Below are positions 46,491 through 55,623 of a stretch of DNA of 64,000 nucleotides, piece by piece. This DNA comes from Azoarcus sp. TTM-91 (lineage in GTDB: Bacteria > Pseudomonadota > Gammaproteobacteria > Burkholderiales > Rhodocyclaceae). The stretch lies in the NCBI RefSeq assembly GCF_012911025.1, contig NZ_WUEI01000014.1, positions 1-64,000 on the forward strand, read 5' to 3'. The translations under genes and the position numbers were made by a program. Below the pieces are notes generated by a model that made no database searches, was not told the DNA's origin, and saw nothing but the letters and a program-made list of their open reading frames with translations. The stretch's first letter is position 1, and every line of letters starts with the position of its first letter.

Positions 46491-48914
46491 TCAATGCATG
46501 CCGCGCCGGCGCGGGCGGTTACCGTCGCCATCGTCGTAGGCGTGGCGCGCGGCGGACATCTCCGCCAGCACGCTGGCAACCTTGTGGTTGAGGCTGCCCT
46601 TGGGCATCACGCCCTTGGCATCCGGCTCGCCAGCCGGTACGCCGGTCAGCACCGCCATCGCCTCATCCACCGAATTCACCGCGTAGACGTGGAACAAGCC
46701 GCGGCGGGCCGCCTCCACCACGTCTTCGCGCAGCATCAGATGACGCACGCTGGCGGCGGGGATCACCACACCGTGGCCGCCATCCAGGCCGCGCTCGCGG
46801 CAGAGATCGAAGAAGCCTTCGATCTTCTCATTCACGCCGCCTATCACCTGCACTTCGCCGAACTGGTTCACCGAGCCGGTGACGGCATAGCGCTGCTCGA
46901 TCGGGATCTGCGTCAGCGCCGACAGCAGCGCACACAGCTCGCCCAGCGAGGCGGAGTCGCCTTCCACCTGACCGTAGGACTGCTCGAAGGCAAGGCTGGC
47001 GGTGAGCGACAGCGGCTGGTGGCGCGCATAGCGGGAAGCCAGGAAGGCGGACAGGATGAGCACGCCCTTGGAGTGGATGGCGCCCCCCAGCTCGGTTTCG
47101 CGCTCGATGTCGACCACGTCGCCGTCGCCCATGCGCACGGTTGCGGTGATGCGCGCCGGGTGGCCGTGGGCGGCACCGGCGAGATCCACCACCACCAGGC
47201 CGTTCACCTGGCCGGCGCGGGCACCGCTGGTGGAAATCAGCGTGGTGCCATCCAGCATGGAGGCGCGGACGACGCGCGGGTAGCGGTCCGCGCGGCGGGC
47301 ACGGGCGGCCAGCGCGGCGTCGATCTGCTCCCGGCCGACACGGGCGACGCCGGCGATGCCGGCCTGGTAATCCGCCTCGCGCATCAGGTCGACCAACTTG
47401 CGCGTCTGCAGGCTGAGCTTGCGGGCATCCTCGGCGAAGCGGGCGCCCTCCTCCATCAGCCGCGCCAGGGCGTGGCGGTCGAAAGCACGCAAGTCGTTGC
47501 GGCGAGCCAGCGCCGCCAGCAGTTGGGCGTAGCGGCGCTCGTTCTCCGGCGTGCGCGGCAGGTCGTCGTCGAAGTCGGCAGCCACCTTGAACAGCTCGGC
47601 GAAGTCCGGCTCCTCCTCCATAAGCAGGTAGAAGAGTTCCCGATCGCCGACCAGGATCACCTTCAGTTCACACGGCACTGGCTCCGGGGCCAGCGTCACC
47701 GCCCCACTCCACCCCTGGGCCTCGGCCGGCGGCTCGATGCGGATTTCGCCGGAGCGCAGCGCGCGCTTCAAGGCTTCCCAGGCGTAGGGCTGGCCCAGCA
47801 GGCGGCCGACGTCCAGGACCAGGTAGCCGCCGCAGGCCCGGTGCAGCGCGCCTGCCCGCAGGTGGTTGAAGGTGCTGACCTGGGCGCCGTTGCGCACCAG
47901 GTGCTCCAGCCGGCCGACGAGGTTGCCGTAGCCGGGGTTGTCCTCGTACACCACCGGCGCGCCGGTGCAGCCGGAGTGATCCACCAGCACCTTCACCTGG
48001 TACTTGTGGAAGCGCCAGGCCAGGCTGCTGCTCTCGTTGCTGTCCTCGCTGCCGTCCTCGTCATCCTCCGCGTATTCGTCGCCGCCATCGAGCAGGTCCG
48101 CCGCCACGCCGTCGAGGAAGCCCAGCACCTGCGGCAAGTCGGCGAAGGTGGCGCGGATGTCCTTCATCAGATGGGTGACCGCCGGGCGCAAAGCATCGCG
48201 CACCGCGCGGGTGAGCGCATCGCGCAGTTCGCGGCGCCAGTCGGGAAATTCGTCCAGCAGATCGGCGAGGCGCTCGGTCCACACCTCCACCTTGGCCTCG
48301 ATGGCGGTGCGCTCGGCTTCGGGCAGCGCTTCGTAAGCTTCGTTCTCCAGGATGTCGCCATTCACCGTGGGAGCGAAGACGAAACCCTCCGGCGTGCGCA
48401 GCAGGGACAGCCCCTCCTCGAGACTGCCGGCGCCCACGGCGCGCAGGGCTTCCTCTTCGCGCTCCTTGTGCGCCTGCTGCAGTGCCTCGACCCGCTCGGT
48501 ATGGGTTTCGCTGCCCAGAGCGGAGTCGATGGCCGGTTCCAGCTCGCGTATCAGGTCTTGCATCGCGCTGCGCAGCTGGGCGCCCCGCCCGGCGGGCAGG
48601 CTGAGCAAGCGCGGGTGCAGCGGATCGGCGAAGTTGTGGATGTAGCAGAGGTCGGGCGGCGTGGGGCGGGTCGCGGCCAGGCGGTGCAGCAGGCGGAAGG
48701 TTTCCGCATGGCGGCCGCTGCCGGACTCGCCGAGGACGTAGACGTTGTAACCGGGTTGCTGCATCGCCAACCCGAAACGCAGCGCTTCTTCGGCGCGCTC
48801 CTGGGTCAGACCCTCGTGCAGGAGGGGAAAGTCATCGGTGCTGTCAAAAGGGAAGACATCCGGATCGCTGTAGCTCCGCAGTTGCTGCGGTGCCAGCGGC
48901 ATGGGCTCGGCCAT
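46491..48914 (-). CDS. Lon-like (LonB/AAA_32 type) ATP-dependent protease
   Basis: 807-residue protein with an AAA_32-type N-terminal and middle part and an S16 Lon protease domain (about 560-780). The catalytic dyad is Ser654 (VEGDSASLGEL) and Lys697 (GGVNEKIEGF), 43 residues apart exactly as in E. coli Lon. The P-loop region GESGSGRHAE lacks the canonical Lys-Ser/Thr and the Walker B region GGYLVLDVGRLL lacks the Glu, so nucleotide hydrolysis is uncertain. A helical and acidic insertion (about 150-330, with DEYAEDDEDGSED) interrupts the ATPase part. AGGAG eight bases before ATG 48914 fixes the start. Substrate unknown. It is distinct from true Lon in lacking the N-terminal LAN domain. Confidence 0.88.
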   Translation of the reverse strand: MAEPMPLAPQQLRSYSDPDVFPFDSTDDFPLLHEGLTQERAEEALRFGLAMQQPGYNVYVLGESGSGRHAETFRLLHRLAATRPTPPDLCYIHNFADPLHPRLLSLPAGRGAQLRSAMQDLIRELEPAIDSALGSETHTERVEALQQAHKEREEEALRAVGAGSLEEGLSLLRTPEGFVFAPTVNGDILENEAYEALPEAERTAIEAKVEVWTERLADLLDEFPDWRRELRDALTRAVRDALRPAVTHLMKDIRATFADLPQVLGFLDGVAADLLDGGDEYAEDDEDGSEDSNESSSLAWRFHKYQVKVLVDHSGCTGAPVVYEDNPGYGNLVGRLEHLVRNGAQVSTFNHLRAGALHRACGGYLVLDVGRLLGQPYAWEALKRALRSGEIRIEPPAEAQGWSGAVTLAPEPVPCELKVILVGDRELFYLLMEEEPDFAELFKVAADFDDDLPRTPENERRYAQLLAALARRNDLRAFDRHALARLMEEGARFAEDARKLSLQTRKLVDLMREADYQAGIAGVARVGREQIDAALAARARRADRYPRVVRASMLDGTTLISTSGARAGQVNGLVVVDLAGAAHGHPARITATVRMGDGDVVDIERETELGGAIHSKGVLILSAFLASRYARHQPLSLTASLAFEQSYGQVEGDSASLGELCALLSALTQIPIEQRYAVTGSVNQFGEVQVIGGVNEKIEGFFDLCRERGLDGGHGVVIPAASVRHLMLREDVVEAARRGLFHVYAVNSVDEAMAVLTGVPAGEPDAKGVMPKGSLNHKVASVLAEMSAARHAYDDGDGNRPRRRGMH

Positions 48915-49028
48915 GTTGTTGTTCTCCTGTGCCGAAAGAAAAATCGGGGAGGCACGCCCCGCGTGCCTCCCCGACATCTTCGCCTTTGCTGCGCGCGCGC
49001 TGCAAGCGCGCCGCTCGGTGCGGCGCCT

Positions 49029-49310
49029 TCAGCGCCGTTGGTATTGGTCGCCCCAGCGATTGTCTTCGCCGTCGTTCTCGAACTGGGGGAAATTGCGGTC
49101 ATGCTCCAGCAGCAGCGTCATGATGGTGCGCGCATGCTCGGGCGGGAAACCCTGGCGGGAGCCGCCGCGGGTGTCGGTCATCAAGCGGAAAATGTAGCGG
49201 CGACACTCGCGGCTGCCCCACATCAGGTCGATCACGCCCAGATGGGGAAAGCGCTGGAACAGCGATGCCGTGTCCGTACGCTTGGGCTTCACGGGCTGAG
49301 GTGCGTTCAT
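49029..49310 (-). CDS. Small protein of unknown function
   Basis: A 93-residue soluble protein with no signal, membrane helix or motif that I recognise. It is rich in Arg and aromatic residues ([25 protein letters not shown], split around a single Cys). Coding is supported by its position as the first of a probable pair with the Lon-like gene (114-base gap), an ATG at 49310 and the lack of a competing frame, but the ribosome site is weak. It could be an adaptor or partner for the protease; that is only a guess from the neighbourhood. Confidence 0.55.
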   Translation of the reverse strand: MNAPQPVKPKRTDTASLFQRFPHLGVIDLMWGSRECRRYIFRLMTDTRGGSRQGFPPEHARTIMTLLLEHDRNFPQFENDGEDNRWGDQYQRR

Positions 49311-49528
49311 GTCTGCCAGGATTACAACTTTGGTTAGATGACGCCCCTTTTATACCGGCCGCCAGAAGCCGCCGCCATGCGGTTTTTCACACCCTGCACC
49401 AAGATGGGAGCCAGCCCGGCTTGCCACCATCTGCCGGCCTGCCGATAATCCCGGCTCCGGCCCGGCGTCCGCCATGGAACGCCATTCGCAGGCCGGACTC
49501 GAAGAGCAAAACCCAGAAGCGTCCGCCC

Positions 49529-50602
49529 ATGAAGGTCATTCCCATCCGCTCCGCCCTGGCCGCCGCGCCGGTCGATCCCGCGGCGCTGCCGCCGCCCGGT
49601 TCGCCGCTGGCGGACCGCCGCGGGCGCGAGGTGCACGACCTGCGCATCTCGGTGACCGACCGCTGCAACTTCCGCTGCGTGTATTGCATGCCGCGGGAGG
49701 TGTTCGACAAGGACTATCCCTTCCTGCCGCGGATGGACTTGCTGAGCTTCGAGGAGATCCTGCGCGTCGCCCGCCTGTTCGTTGCCCGCGGCGTGCGCAA
49801 GATCCGCATCACCGGCGGCGAGCCGCTGCTGCGCAAAAACATAGAGCGGCTGATCGAGATGCTGGCGCCGCTGGGCGCGGAGCTGACGCTGACCACCAAC
49901 GGCGTGCTGCTGCCGCGGCTGGCGCAGAAGCTGAAGGACGCCGGCCTCAATCGCGTCACCGTGAGCCTGGACGCGCTGGACGACGCCCTGTTCCGCCGCA
50001 TGAACGATGCCGACTACCCGGTTTCGCAAGTGCTGGAAGGCATCGCCGCCGCCGCCGAGGCCGGCCTCGGGCCGATCAAGGTGAACATGGTGGTGAAGCG
50101 CGGCACCAACGATGTGGATATCGAGGCCATGGCGCGCCGCTTCCGCGGCAGCGGCCACATCCTGCGCTTCATCGAATTCATGGACGTGGGCTCGTCCAAC
50201 GGCTGGAAGATGGACGAGGTGCTGCCCTCCAGCGAGGTCGTCGCCCGCATCCATCGCCACTTCCCGCTGGAACCGGTGGATCCCAACTACAGCGGCGAGG
50301 TGGCGGAGCGCTGGCGCTATGTGGATGGCGGCGGCGAGATCGGCGTGATCTCCTCGGTCACCCAGGCTTTCTGTTCCACCTGTACGCGGATACGCCTGTC
50401 CACCGAGGGCAAGCTCTACACCTGTCTGTTCGCCCAGGCTGGCCACGACCTGCGCAGCCTGCTGCGGGCGGAGGCCGACGACATCCGCCTGGATGCGGCC
50501 ATCGCCAGCGTGTGGCAGGGCCGCGAGGACCGCTACTCCGAGATCCGCACCGCCCACACCGCGGCGGCGCGCAAGATCGAGATGTCCTACATCGGCGGCT
50601 GA
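49529..50602 (+). CDS. moaA: GTP 3',8-cyclase MoaA
   Basis: Radical SAM enzyme that starts molybdenum cofactor synthesis by cyclising GTP, with MoaC completing the step. It has 357 residues. The N-terminal cluster motif is Cys46, Cys50, Cys53 (RCNFRCVYC), the C-terminal second cluster is Cys282, Cys285 and Cys299 (CSTC...YTC), and it ends in the functional Gly-Gly tail (SYIGG). Mo cofactor is needed by TtrA at the other end of the window. ATG 49529 is chosen by the family N-terminus. It stands without other moa genes; its 3' end overlaps the convergent rmuC by 16 bases. I found no Moco riboswitch in the 218-base upstream gap. Confidence 0.95.
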   Translation: MKVIPIRSALAAAPVDPAALPPPGSPLADRRGREVHDLRISVTDRCNFRCVYCMPREVFDKDYPFLPRMDLLSFEEILRVARLFVARGVRKIRITGGEPLLRKNIERLIEMLAPLGAELTLTTNGVLLPRLAQKLKDAGLNRVTVSLDALDDALFRRMNDADYPVSQVLEGIAAAAEAGLGPIKVNMVVKRGTNDVDIEAMARRFRGSGHILRFIEFMDVGSSNGWKMDEVLPSSEVVARIHRHFPLEPVDPNYSGEVAERWRYVDGGGEIGVISSVTQAFCSTCTRIRLSTEGKLYTCLFAQAGHDLRSLLRAEADDIRLDAAIASVWQGREDRYSEIRTAHTAAARKIEMSYIGG

Positions 50603-51990
50603 AGGCCCGGCCCGCCTGCCGGCAGCGCCGGAGCGGGTTCGTCGTCCGCCGCGTCCTCCTCCAGCCGCGCCGCTTCGATACGGCGGAAATGGGCGCTGAT
50701 CTTGCGGCTGGAGGTCTGCACCTCCTGCACGTCGCGGCCGGCCTGTTCAATGTGCCGCGCCAGCGCCGTCATGCGGTCGTCGAAGCGGCTGAAATCCTTC
50801 GCCAGCTTGCCGAGCGCGTCCTTGATCACATGGACCTGCTTGCGAGTTTCCACGTCCTTCAGCACTGCGCGGGCGGTGTTCAGCACCGCCATCAGCGTGG
50901 TCGGCGACACGATCCACACTCGCCGCAACTGGGCGTACTCCACCACCTCCGGGTGATAGGCGTGGATCTCGGCGAATACCGCCTCCGCCGGCACGAACAT
51001 CACCGCGCCGTCCGAGGTCACGCCGGGCAGGATGTACTTCGTGGCGATGGCGTCCACATGGCGGCGGATGTCGGCGCGGAAGGCAGCCTGCGCGGCGCGG
51101 CGGTCGGCCTCCGCCAGCGCGCCGTCGAACATGCGGTGGTAGTTCTCCAGCGGGAACTTGGAATCCACCGCCACCTGCCCGGTGGGCTCCGGCAGCTTGA
51201 GCAGGCAATCCACCCGGGCGTTGTTCGGCAGCGTCGCCTGGAAGGCCCAGGCATCCGGCGGCAGCGCGTTCTTCACCAGCGCCTCCAGCTGCACCTCGCC
51301 GAAGGCGCCGCGCGCCTTCTTGTCGCCCAGCAACTCCTGCAGGCCAACGACGTTGGTGGTGAGGCCGTCTATCTTCTTCTGCGCCTCGTCTATGGTCGCC
51401 AGCCGCGCCATCACGCTGGCGAAGGTCTCGTTGGTCTTGCGGAAGCCTTCGTCCAGGCGCTGGTTCACATGGCCGCTGATGCCTTCCAGGCGTTCGTTGA
51501 TCGTGCGGGTGAGCGCCTCGATGGAGGACGACAGCTGCACCGAGGCGGTATTGAGCCCCGTCTGCAGCAACTCGCGGTCGGCGCGGGCATGTTCGGACAG
51601 CGTCTTCAGCGTCTGCTCCAGCATCTCGCCGCGCAGGCGTTCATGCGATGCGGTGACCGAGCTGGACAGTTCCGAGAAGCGCAGCGCCACGTCCTCCCGA
51701 TGCCGCCCCAGCTGCCCCTGCAGCGCCAGATGCAGGGCCTGCATGGACTCCCTCAGGCGCTCGCTGCCCTGCTCCGCCTGCGCGCCTAGACGGTCGCTCT
51801 GCCGGCCCAAGCCGAGATGCAGGTCGGCCAGCAGCAAGCGCTGCTGTTCCGCCAGTTGCTCCCGCAGTCCGGCTTCCACCGCCGCCGGCAGGCTGCGTTC
51901 CAGCCGCGCCAGCCTGAAGGCCAGCCAAATGGCGGCGGCCCCGGCGATGAGCGCCAGGGCCGCGATTGCGAACATCAGGTTTTGCTGCAC
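50587..51990 (-). CDS. rmuC: DNA recombination protein RmuC
   Basis: Membrane-anchored protein of the RmuC family (PD-(D/E)xK nuclease-like fold) that limits inversion at short repeats in E. coli. It has 467 residues: one N-terminal transmembrane helix (about 5-25), a long coiled coil (about 30-210), then the conserved domain (about 215-400) with [34 protein letters not shown] and [16 protein letters not shown]. The start is GTG 51990 with GGAG five bases before it; an ATG five codons in is an alternative. It overlaps moaA at the 3' ends. Confidence 0.9.
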   Translation of the reverse strand: MQQNLMFAIAALALIAGAAAIWLAFRLARLERSLPAAVEAGLREQLAEQQRLLLADLHLGLGRQSDRLGAQAEQGSERLRESMQALHLALQGQLGRHREDVALRFSELSSSVTASHERLRGEMLEQTLKTLSEHARADRELLQTGLNTASVQLSSSIEALTRTINERLEGISGHVNQRLDEGFRKTNETFASVMARLATIDEAQKKIDGLTTNVVGLQELLGDKKARGAFGEVQLEALVKNALPPDAWAFQATLPNNARVDCLLKLPEPTGQVAVDSKFPLENYHRMFDGALAEADRRAAQAAFRADIRRHVDAIATKYILPGVTSDGAVMFVPAEAVFAEIHAYHPEVVEYAQLRRVWIVSPTTLMAVLNTARAVLKDVETRKQVHVIKDALGKLAKDFSRFDDRMTALARHIEQAGRDVQEVQTSSRKISAHFRRIEAARLEEDAADDEPAPALPAGGPGLQPPM

Positions 51991-52044
51991 GGGGGCTCCG
52001 CTTGCCGCTGGGGCGAATGTGGGAAGGCGCTGGGATGGGGCGGG

Positions 52045-52050
52045 ATTATA
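52045..52050 (-). promoter_or_regulatory. Candidate -10 element of rmuC
   Basis: A perfect TATAAT on the minus strand in otherwise very GC-rich sequence, 54 bases before the rmuC GTG. No matching -35 hexamer is present 16-18 bases upstream, so support is partial. Confidence 0.3.
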
Positions 52051-52073
52051 GCCGCCGCCGCAGCGCCCTCCCC

Positions 52074-54569
52074 TCAGGCCAGCGCCCTCAGGCTGGCCAG
52101 CGGCGGCCGCGACAGCAAGCCACGCGTGCCCAGCCAGCCGCCGGCCATCACGCCCAGCGCACCAACCACCACCGCCACCAGCACCGGCAGCAGGCCGGGC
52201 ACGTACTGCATCTTGAAGGCGTAGTGGGCCAGCGCCCAGCCGAGCGCGCTGGCGCCGGCACCGGCGAGCACACCGGCGATGCCGCCCAGCACCGCGAACT
52301 CGGCCAGCAACGCCTGCTTCACCTGGCGGTGGCGGGCGCCCAGGGTGCGCAGCATGGCCAGCTCGTATTCGCGCTCGTCATGGGTCGCTTGCAGCGCGGC
52401 ATAGAGCACGATGAGGCCGGCGAGCAGCGCGAAGCCGAACACGAACTGGACGATGAGGATGAGCTTGTCCGTCATCGACTGCACCTGTTCCAGCAACGTC
52501 GCGGTGTCGATGATGGACAGGTTGGGGAACTGCGCCACCAGCCGGGTGGTGAATTCATGATGGCCCGGCGGCAGGTTGAAGCTGGTGATCAGCGAGGCGG
52601 GGTAATCCTCCAGCAGGCCCTCGTTCGAGATGAAGAAGAAGTTCACCCGCATCGAATCCCAATCCAGCTCGCGCACGCTGGTGACCGGCGCTTGAACCCG
52701 CTCGCCGGCGATCTCGAAGGCCACCACGTCGCCCACCTTGATGCCGAAATCCTGCGCCAGCCCCTTCTCCACCGAGAACTGCGGCGTGTGCGAATCGGCG
52801 TGCCACTTGCCGTCGATAACGGTGTTGCCGGTCTGCAGGTGATCGGAGTGGGACAGGTTGAACTCCCGCTCCGCCAGCCGGCGCAGGCGCTCGTCCTCGT
52901 AGTCCTCGCTGTTCACCGGCTTGCCGTTGATCTCCACCATGCGGCCACGGATCATCGGCAGGATGGCCGGCTCCGGCAGGCCTTCGGCGACGAAGGCGGC
53001 AGCCAGGGCGTCGCGCTGGTCCGGCTGGATGTTGATGATGAAGCGGTTGGGCGCGTCCGGCGGCGTCATCCGCCGCCAGCTGTCGAGCAGGTCGGCGCGG
53101 ATCAGCGTCAGCAGCAGCAAAGCGGTGATGCCCAGGCCCAGCGCCGCCGCCTGGATCACGCTGCCGCCCATGCGCCGCCCCAGCGCCGCCACGCCGTAGC
53201 GCCAGCCGCCGCCGCGCAGGCTGCCGGTGCCCTTGAGCCGGCCGGCCAGGCGCAGCACCCACCAGGCGGCCAGGGCGAACAAGCCAAGCGCAGCGCTGAA
53301 ACCCAGCGTCACCAGCAGGCCCAGCCGCAAGTCGGCTGCAATCCAGAACACCAGCGCCATCAGCGCGACGAAGCCCGCCACCCAGGCGCTGCCGCTCAGC
53401 GGCTCAGCGGCGGCGAATTCCCGCCGCAGCACCCGCAGCGTGGGCACCGCGCCCAGGCGCAGCAGCTGCGGCAGCACGAAGCCGGCCAGCAGCACCATGC
53501 CGACGATCAGGCCGTGGGCCAGCGGCAGCAGCGAGGGCACCGGCAGCTCGGTGGCGAGTATCTCGCGCAGGCCGCCGGCCAGCGCCCACTGCACGAACCA
53601 GCCCAGCGCGGTACCGGCCAGCGCCGCCAGCAGGCCGAACAGCAGGAACTCGCCGACGACGATGCCCATGAGCTGGCGCTGGCGCGCGCCCAGGCAGCGC
53701 ATCACCGCGCAGCCGTCGAGATGGCGGCGCATGAAGCGGCGCGCCGACAGGCCGACCGCCACCGCCGCCAGGATCACCGCCAGCAGCGCGGCGAGGCGCA
53801 GGAAGCGCTGCGCCTGATCCAGCGCATTGCGCACCTCCGGCCGCGCGTTGGCGACGGTTTCCACCGCCTGGCCACGCTGCAGGCCGGTGCGGGCCCAGCG
53901 TTCGAAATCCTCCACTTCGGCCATGCCGCCGGCCACGTGCAGACGGTAGGTGGCACGGCTGCCGACGGTGATGAGGCCGGTGGCCGGCAGATCGGCCACG
54001 TTGAAGATGGCGCGCGGCAGCAGGCTGAAGAAGTTGGCGCCGCGGTCGGACTCGAAGGTCACCATGCCGCCGACACGGAATTCCTTGGTACCCAGGCCGA
54101 CGAGCTCGCCCTGTTTCACCCCCAGCTCGGCGAACAGGCGCTCGTCCAGCCAAACTTCGCCGCTGGCCGGCACCCGGTCGGCGACCGCGTCCGGCTGGTT
54201 GGGGCCGGCGGCGATGCGCACCGTGCCGCGCAGCGGGTAGCCCTGCTCCACCGCTTTCACGCCGGCCAGTGTGGCTTGCTCGGCGGTGCTGGCCATGCTG
54301 GTGAACAGCACGGTGGTGGCGGTGCGCAGGCCGCGCTTGTGGGCCTCGGCCACCACCTCGTCCGACCAGGGTTTGTCGGCGCGCAGCAGCAGGTCGCCGC
54401 CCAGCAACTGGTTGGCCTCACGGTCCAGCGCGCGGCCGACGCGGTCGGCCAGGAAGCCGACGCTGGTGAGCGCGCCGACGGCAACGATGATGGCGAGGCC
54501 GAGCAGGTGCAGCTCACCGGCGCGGAAGTCGCGGAACATCATCCGGAGGGCGAGGCGGAAGGTATTCAT
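52074..54569 (-). CDS. FtsX/YbbP-type ABC transporter permease
   Basis: 831-residue inner-membrane permease of the MacB/FtsX superfamily. An N-terminal anchor helix (about 20-42) is followed by a large periplasmic domain, a first FtsX block of about four helices (about 250-420), a second periplasmic domain and a C-terminal FtsX block of three helices (about 710-820). Size and duplication match YbbP, whose ATPase partner is YbbA; lipid or lipoprotein handling is the usual proposal. No ATPase gene lies beside it in this window. ATG 54569 (MNTFRLALRMMFRDFRAGE) is preferred to an ATG five codons upstream. Confidence 0.86.
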   Translation of the reverse strand: MNTFRLALRMMFRDFRAGELHLLGLAIIVAVGALTSVGFLADRVGRALDREANQLLGGDLLLRADKPWSDEVVAEAHKRGLRTATTVLFTSMASTAEQATLAGVKAVEQGYPLRGTVRIAAGPNQPDAVADRVPASGEVWLDERLFAELGVKQGELVGLGTKEFRVGGMVTFESDRGANFFSLLPRAIFNVADLPATGLITVGSRATYRLHVAGGMAEVEDFERWARTGLQRGQAVETVANARPEVRNALDQAQRFLRLAALLAVILAAVAVGLSARRFMRRHLDGCAVMRCLGARQRQLMGIVVGEFLLFGLLAALAGTALGWFVQWALAGGLREILATELPVPSLLPLAHGLIVGMVLLAGFVLPQLLRLGAVPTLRVLRREFAAAEPLSGSAWVAGFVALMALVFWIAADLRLGLLVTLGFSAALGLFALAAWWVLRLAGRLKGTGSLRGGGWRYGVAALGRRMGGSVIQAAALGLGITALLLLTLIRADLLDSWRRMTPPDAPNRFIINIQPDQRDALAAAFVAEGLPEPAILPMIRGRMVEINGKPVNSEDYEDERLRRLAEREFNLSHSDHLQTGNTVIDGKWHADSHTPQFSVEKGLAQDFGIKVGDVVAFEIAGERVQAPVTSVRELDWDSMRVNFFFISNEGLLEDYPASLITSFNLPPGHHEFTTRLVAQFPNLSIIDTATLLEQVQSMTDKLILIVQFVFGFALLAGLIVLYAALQATHDEREYELAMLRTLGARHRQVKQALLAEFAVLGGIAGVLAGAGASALGWALAHYAFKMQYVPGLLPVLVAVVVGALGVMAGGWLGTRGLLSRPPLASLRALA

Positions 54570-54624
54570 CTGGAAGGAACGCAAAAGGGGGAACGGCGGA
54601 TGGACGGCCGGCGGGCCGTTCGGT

Positions 54625-55623
54625 TCAATCGACGATCAGATCGATGTCAGGTTCTTCGCCGCCGGCCCACACGCAGGTCTGGTTGCGACCGCGCCGTTTC
54701 GCCAGGTAGAGCGCCTGGTCGGCGCGATGCAGCGACGCATCCACATCCTTGTCGTCCGGGCCGAGCTGGGTCACGCCTAGGCTGACGGTGACGTGCAGCT
54801 TACCCGTCGGCGTCTGGAATACCAGGCTCCCGACCGCGGAGCGCAGGCGCTCGGCCAGAATCTCCGCCTCCTGCGCATCGGTGGCCGGACAGCCGATGGC
54901 GAACTCCTCGCCGCCGGTGCGGCCGAAGACGTCGTCCGCCCGCAGCCCGGCCGCAACGACCTCGCCCAGCCGCTTCAACACCCGGTCGCCCTGGGCATGG
55001 CCGTGGATGTCGTTGATGGACTTGAAGTGGTCCACGTCGAACACGATCACCGCCAGGCCCCGGCTGCGCCGGTAGTGGGCGCCGAACAAGGCTTCCAGCC
55101 GCTCCAGGAAACAGCGGCGGTTGAGTGCGCCGGTGAGGTCATCCACCTCCGAGAGGTGCTTCAGGCGCTCCTCCAGCGCTTTCTGCGCGGAGATGTTCAC
55201 CACCAGCCACACCACCGCATCCCGGCCAGTGATGGGGTAGACACGGCCCTGGAACCACTGCGCACCGCTGGGGCCATCGTTATCGGTCGGCTCGACCTCG
55301 TCGGCGGAGAGGCGGTACTCGACTGTCTGCAGGCATCCCTTGTCGATGGCACGGTGGACCACGTCGAGGAAGAAGCGCCACTTCTCCTCCGGCAGCACGT
55401 CCTGCATGCGCAAGCCGACCAGCGGCGCGGCAGCGTCGTAATTGCCCCGGTCGGCACCGCCGAGCACGTCCAGGTAACGGCCGTCGCGGCCGATGACCAT
55501 GATGGGATCGGGCAGCGAGCCGAGGATGGCGCGGAGATAGTCGAGCTGGGCGGCAGCGTCCGCCTCCTCCAGCCTGCTGGCCGGCAAGGCGGAGGGCGCG
55601 GGAGGGACAGACGGGGTGCTCAC
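54625..55623 (-). CDS. PAS-GGDEF diguanylate cyclase
   Basis: Cytoplasmic 332-residue protein predicted to make cyclic di-GMP. A PAS domain (about 25-150, ILGSLPDPIMVIGRDGRYLDV) senses an unknown signal; the GGDEF domain (about 160-325) has an intact active site GGEEF (237-241) and an inhibitory I-site RADD (228-231) exactly five residues before it, so product feedback is expected. The start is GTG 55623, overlapping the amidohydrolase stop as GTGA; the frame continues upstream inside that gene without homology. It is the second gene of a two-gene unit. Confidence 0.9.
   Translation of the reverse strand: MSTPSVPPAPSALPASRLEEADAAAQLDYLRAILGSLPDPIMVIGRDGRYLDVLGGADRGNYDAAAPLVGLRMQDVLPEEKWRFFLDVVHRAIDKGCLQTVEYRLSADEVEPTDNDGPSGAQWFQGRVYPITGRDAVVWLVVNISAQKALEERLKHLSEVDDLTGALNRRCFLERLEALFGAHYRRSRGLAVIVFDVDHFKSINDIHGHAQGDRVLKRLGEVVAAGLRADDVFGRTGGEEFAIGCPATDAQEAEILAERLRSAVGSLVFQTPTGKLHVTVSLGVTQLGPDDKDVDASLHRADQALYLAKRRGRNQTCVWAGGEEPDIDLIVD

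Noticed and set aside
44649-49337. A 1562-codon plus-strand open frame opposite the hybrid kinase and the Lon-like gene
   Set aside because: It has the same shadow composition, spans two well-supported minus-strand genes and their gap, and shows no family motif.
49311-49528. Possible Moco riboswitch before moaA
   Set aside because: I could not find the expected stem arrangement in the 218-base gap; a covariance-model search would be decisive.
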